Origin: Marthasterias glacialis
Lineage: Eukaryota > Echinodermata > Asteroidea > Forcipulatida > Asteriidae
Assembly: GCA_911728455.2 (NCBI GenBank)
Contig: OU452224.1
Location: forward strand, 6,824,501 to 6,888,500
DNA length: 64,000 nucleotides
Direction: 5' to 3'
In this document: positions 60,711 to 64,000 of the stretch, piece by piece
Layout: every line of letters starts with the position of its first letter
How positions within the stretch are numbered: the first letter of the stretch is position 1
The notes under the pieces: generated by a model
The model's input: the letters and a program-made list of their open reading frames with translations, nothing else
Told to the model about the DNA's origin: nothing
Database searches by the model: none
Position numbers and translations under genes: made by a program

Positions 60711-61019
60711 CTGCAAAAACCGGGGTGTGTTGATTCTCTTGATATCTATAATGCACCTTGTAAACCATAACAAGGTGCTACATCAATGACATAATAAAAA
60801 AAAACTGGCTTAAAATAATATAGTAAGCACCATAAGTACTATGTTGGTAGTAGATACGTGCGCTATTGAAGACTCCGGTATTATTATTATTATTATTAAT
60901 GTGACAACACCGACATGGTGTTAGTTTTACCAACAATGAATCAATGGGGATAACTAACACCATGTCGGTGTTATTACATAGATACCAAGAGAATCAATTT
61001 AACACCACGGTTTTTGCAG
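60711..61019. mobile_element. 309-bp MITE with CTGCAAAAACCGGGGTGTGT ends
   Basis: CTGCAAAAACCGGGGTGTGT + TGATTCTCTTGATATCT pairs with AGATACCAAGAGAATCAATT + TAACACCACGGTTTTTGCAG. The centre holds a second dyad, AACACCGACATGGTGTTAGT / CTAACACCATGTCGGTGTT, and an ATT microsatellite at 60882-60899. Confidence 0.85.
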
Positions 61020-64000
61020 GGCATAAAGATGCAATACGTGCACAAGAGAAATAATTATATCCACCAATATAAGAAGAGTTGACCGCAAACCTTCTTCCCT
61101 GCAGATGCCGATTGTGATTGGAGGAAAACTTGTCCACACTCATTAATGGTTGCCAATGTTTGAAGGCAGGAAATTGTACTTTTTACACGGGGGTGCCGGT
61201 ATCTTGTCAAGATTAAATTTAACAGACCCCGAAGTTTCTTTTTCTCAATCCAGGGAAATCAAAACATGAAGTAGTCCTCGAGCTATCGCATTTTCGCCAC
61301 CGGGTAGTTCTCTTTGGCTGATAAACTAAAGCAGCATTGACGTCATCAGTGGACATTATAAAAAACCGATTGAATCCCTTTTCAATAATCAAGGTTGCCT
61401 GATGTGTTGGCATACATCGTTATCATAGGTCTCCCGCAGCCTGGGAGACTGTGGCTAATGTATACGCTCACAGGGGGCCCCGGACATGGTCTTCCGCGCC
61501 GGTTTATCCAAACTTCTATCCCGGTCAATTATACCGCGAACTTGAAATGATAATGATTGGTCTCACATTAAATCTCAACAATACGTAAATGACCCGTGTC
61601 TCGAGATTCTCAGTTACTGATGAGGCATGAATGAGTGGATTGTGATAAAAATGTGGAAAACTTTAGGCTTCAGCCCTTCAGATTTGCTGGACTGCAGTGA
61701 GGCATACAGCAAAGCTGCACGGAAATCAAAATGAGACAATTCAACGGGGTCTGATAGTGGAAAATCATACAACAATGGGAAATCATCTCGTTATAACGGA
61801 TGATTTTACACACATATTCTGCGACCCTTTCATTTTTTTGAGGGGGTGTAAAGCGGGGAAGGGGTTATTGCTCTCTTTGTTGTTTATGAATGTGTGATAT
61901 TGACACACACTATCCCCCCAAAAAAAAGAAAAAAAAGAAAAAAAAACAAAACAACAACAACAAACACTCACAAAAGAACCCGAACATGCCCTTCCACCTT
62001 TATCCATGACTTCAAATGGGATAGCCAAGTCTCCCACTCCCCTACCTACCAGAGACTTGAAATGTTCGGGGAAATTCGTCTCCTCGGTCCGCCTTTTATA
62101 ACCCCAGCAGGGGCCCGCTTAAACGGGAAACAACAGAATGCAGATACAAAATGGTGGGGAAATGGCGTCTTTTACAATGTCGTGAGGATAGACCTACATT
62201 GTACAGCAACGTACTACTACTAGTAAAGCCTGTGCAGTCCTTTTTTTTTACAAGCGACTGTAGGCAAACAAACACTCCAGATTATTTTCACATAGATAGA
62301 CCGGTAAAACCCCCCTTCCCACACCCACCACCAAACCCCATTCACCACATTCCATGAGATACTCTTAGGTTACCGGTTACCAGAACACAGTTGCGTAACC
62401 GATGAGAGTGGAAGGGGTGGGGGTGGGGTGTGCGGAAGCGGTGTAACCCCCTGGATCACCAGCTCCCAGCTCCCTAGCAAAATTACCCTCAGCCCCCTCA
62501 GCAAACGACTCTGGACCGGTTGGGCCTACGCCCCTGAAGTATCTCTTTTGCCTCTAATTCTTTTTGTCTACGCCCACGGTTAATCGTACTTGCTGTCTCT
62601 ACCTAAAACAATCAGGCGCTGATTCAAATTAAATTGGTTTCTGTAAAACCAATACTTTATTGTGATGAATCAAATGACCCGGAGCTTCTTTTTCTACTCT
62701 CACCGTTGTTACTTTCTTTTTCATCTTCTGTACGCACGCAGTAAAATAAAAATTAATCAAACTAAATATGCGCCACGAAAATGTTTTGTTTGATAAAAAC
62801 TGCCCTGTATTTAAGAACATTTTTTCCTCACATAAAAAAAGTATGTGTGCACAAATATTGGGCGTGGCTTTTTCACAGGCCAGCTGCAAGGCATTCAACA
62901 AGGCGCGACATTTGACCAATCAGAGAGTAGAAAAGTCTTGATTGACAGATTGTTAAGAAGACCCAGGTGGTGCGGTAGACAATGAAAAGACAACAACTTC
63001 GGCATTTTGACGTGCACATTACAGTGGTGTTGTCTGCAAAACAATATGGCGGAACATGACTAGCCCAGAAAACACATTGGACCAGTAAACTAATTACAGC
63101 GAAGCTCATGTAACGTAACATGCTCTCGCTCAACTCGACAATTACAAGAATATTAGAGGGTACGGGCTAGATATAAGGTGAGTTCTAATTGGGTTGTAAT
63201 TATTATAATATGTTCTTTTGACGAACTAGTCCTGGCAGATGGCCCTTTTTTTTCCTCCGGCGTGTATCACCAGTGTGTTGTCCTCGCAGCTTTCATTGTT
63301 CACATTTTGTCCTTAAAATTGTCAGCCGTGAATGGTACACACAACAAGACCGGTCTGACGCACAAAAGGGCCTGCGATGCAGTCTTGAAATTGATAGTTT
63401 CAGAACAGACAAAAAGCAAAATAAAGAAGTGTTTTATAAACTGAATAAATTGACGAAACTGCTGTTCCTGCTTCTACTAGTAGTACTACACTAGCACTAG
63501 TTGTACACGGTATCATGTCAATGCAAGCATGTGTAGACTTTCATACATATTAATAATGTAATGGCTACTCTTTGATTAAAATGGCAAAATGCAAAATTGT
63601 CTAATCGAAAAGAGTGAGCTTCACTTGTCATAAGGCTATCAAACTTCATGAGAAAAAAAATGACCGCCCGTAGAATTTATGTCGCTTTCGAATAAAAGGT
63701 TTTTGAATTCCCATTCATGAAAAAAAAAAAACATGGCCGAAATTTTCTTGCAATTAACATAAAACTGCACACTATAGTATGCACTCGTAGTTGGAAACCT
63801 GTACATATTAATAATGTCCACAAATATAATTTACCCACATATTGTTTTCAAAATGATTTGGAAGAATTTATATTGTTCCTTTGGCAATCACGTGATGCGG
63901 TTTGTTTACCCTTACCAGAAACATAGTTGGGTTTGCGTCCATTGGTCAGTAGTTTCCACAAGGTCTTGAGCGAGTTTTGGCGACCATGCTGACCGGAAAT
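61020..64000. other. Right end of window, no gene recognised
   Basis: A purine-rich A/G run is at 61917-61955. At 63176 AAG|GTGAGTTC resembles a splice donor, and at 63988 GACCATGC resembles a start context, but neither can be joined to coding sequence inside the window. A gene could begin just beyond the edge. Confidence 0.35.

Noticed and set aside
63988..64000. Possible start codon of a gene at the window edge (GACCATGC)
   Set aside because: Only four codons are visible, so nothing can be supported.

Overview
This window is eukaryotic genomic DNA with large introns and many dispersed repeats. I read it as a marine invertebrate deuterostome, most likely an echinoderm, with a sea star plausible. 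The clues are one animal-type gene split into small exons by introns of 0.5-11 kb, many tRNA-derived SINEs, many short inverted-repeat (MITE-like) elements, and a strong excess of the self-complementary word TACATGTA. The species call is inference.

The only gene I can assign is holocarboxylase synthetase (biotin--protein ligase, HLCS) on the + strand. I can join ten coding exons with GT-AG junctions and matching phases: 12624-12884, 21362-21713, 22827-23743, 35139-35321, 40170-40438, 41901-41968, 42445-42605, 43331-43445, 44759-44972 and 46445-46622. Together they give a 905-residue protein with a start, a stop and no internal stop. It carries an amidotransferase-like N-terminal domain (BPL_N), the catalytic BPL domain (GRGGNKW, KWPND, catalytic MKLGG lysine) and the BPL C-terminal domain. 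HLCS attaches biotin to the biotin-dependent carboxylases. AATAAA signals lie 330-410 bp past the stop.

Layout: 1-12.6 kb is repeat-rich DNA upstream of the HLCS start. It includes a 763-bp foldback element, a short exon-like segment near 3.35 kb that may be a 5' exon, a 24-bp minisatellite and SINE/MITE copies. From 12.6 to 46.6 kb is the HLCS gene. Intron 1 (8.5 kb) is full of MITEs, several nested. Intron 2 holds a 34-bp tandem array. Intron 3 (11.4 kb) holds a 2.25-kb array of a 91-bp satellite. Intron 4 has a nested MITE, SINEs and a decayed non-LTR reverse transcriptase tail. Introns 5-9 hold mostly SINEs. From 46.6 to 64 kb is gene-poor DNA with more MITEs, some nested or tandem, a TATA-like candidate promoter at 52.58 kb and long homopolymer runs.

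I found no CRISPR, operon, rRNA or convincing functional tRNA gene, and no evidence of a novel multi-gene system. The most informative observations are the complete HLCS model with its extended N-terminus, element-in-element insertions that show relative ages, and the satellite with five-unit higher-order structure inside an HLCS intron.
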